A stretch of 64,000 nucleotides of DNA from DASQWC01 sp035640475. Lineage in GTDB: Bacteria > Actinomycetota > JAICYB01. A model generated the notes under the pieces. It was not told the origin of the DNA. It saw only the letters and a list, made by a program, of their open reading frames with translations, and did no database searches. The stretch is from positions 1-64,000 of the forward strand of contig DASQWC010000023.1 in assembly GCA_035640475.1 (NCBI GenBank). The letters run 5' to 3'. Position numbers and translations under genes: made by a program. Position 1 is the stretch's first letter, and each line of letters opens with the position of its first letter. Positions 63,723 to 64,000 of the stretch are shown here, one piece after another.

Positions 63723-64000
63723 TCAGCTCAGGTATCCGCGCCAAATCCAAGCTGCGAGTCCGATCATCGCCGTCGATCCGAACAGTCCGGCCACGGCCAG
63801 ACCACGATTCGGCGGTGCGCTCTCGGGCGACGGCGTCGGGCTGAGTGTTGCAAACGGTGTGATCGTCGGCTCGGATGTTTGCGACGGCGTCACCGACGCC
63901 GTCGCCGTCGCCGACGGCTCGGGCGTCTGGGTTGGAAGCGCCGTCGGCGGAGCCGTCGGCGGTTGTGTCGGCACCGGCGTTGCCGTGGTGCAGAACGGCG
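63723..64000 (-). CDS. C-terminal part of a Pro/Thr-rich membrane-anchored protein, 5' end outside window
   Basis: About 92 residues are visible: a long Pro/Thr/Ser stalk, then LAVAGLFGSTAMIGLAAWIW and RGYLS at the end, that is a C-terminal membrane helix. The frame stays open to the window edge, so the functional domain lies outside. The layout (domain, PT-rich stalk, terminal helix) is like that of the CAP protein at 39076-39924. Confidence 0.65.
   Translation of the reverse strand, partial: PFCTTATPVPTQPPTAPPTALPTQTPEPSATATASVTPSQTSEPTITPFATLSPTPSPESAPPNRGLAVAGLFGSTAMIGLAAWIWRGYLS

Overview
The window is GC-rich, almost gene-solid DNA with short intergenic gaps, many 1-4 base start/stop overlaps and frequent GTG/TTG starts. 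A WhiB-family regulator, a Lys/Ala/Pro-rich histone-H1-like protein, a WS/DGAT acyltransferase, an LLM-type F420-dependent oxidoreductase, a mycobacterial Sdh1-like succinate dehydrogenase and a Tad/Flp pilus locus together point to a member of the Actinomycetota, probably an aerobic, deep-branching or uncultivated lineage. Nothing in the window fixes a genus. No rRNA, tRNA, CRISPR array, insertion sequence or prophage was seen. No stretch above 300 bases lacks a gene; the longest gaps are 63013-63249, 51799-51996 and 28780-28947.

Layout. 1-11,000: acyl-CoA ligase (cut by the window edge), small kinase, PAS + metallo-beta-lactamase-fold pair, membrane cyclophilin, hydrolase/SMP-30 pair, methylmalonyl-CoA mutase catalytic subunit, AI-2E-type permease. 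11,000-20,800: central carbon block with sdhCAB, an SRPBCC-MFS fusion, icd and mdh. 20,800-28,800: complete minus-strand Tad operon running flp, tadG-like, two tadE-like, cpaB, tadZ, tadA, tadB, tadC. 28,900-33,300: folD, an ECF sigma factor with a DUF4349 membrane partner, a STAS/zinc-ribbon protein and an XRE regulator. 33,300-38,000: tight five-gene operon with a split MetE-like pair and three oxidoreductases. 39,000-47,500: secreted CAP protein, three cupredoxins, amidase, GH1 glycosidase, WS/DGAT.

47,500-62,600 is the most interesting part: a nitrogen/cation locus. Two ammonium transporters each pair with a PII protein on the minus strand. A stand-alone winged-helix regulator, a cation/proton antiporter and NhaA diverge from them on the plus strand. 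The antiporter (52311-55052) is fused to a GlnD-like C-terminus: a degenerate HD domain that has lost its metal ligands, followed by two ACT domains. The intact GlnD of the same genome lies at 59978-62536 and is clearly homologous over that region. GlnR-like boxes lie upstream of both amtB genes, and a pseudoknot-forming leader resembling the nhaA-I (Li+/Na+) riboswitch precedes nhaA. My hypothesis is that nitrogen status, sensed as glutamine by the ACT domains, sets antiporter activity alongside ammonium uptake.

Other recurring features are CTG-type starts needed to recover the N-termini of three proteins (11824, 15381 and about 58983-59001), several apparently leaderless promoters with a TAnnnT box 5-7 bases before the start codon, and divergent genes whose start codons overlap in one CATG. 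The window ends with histone-like and whiB genes and the 3' end of a Pro/Thr-rich surface protein.
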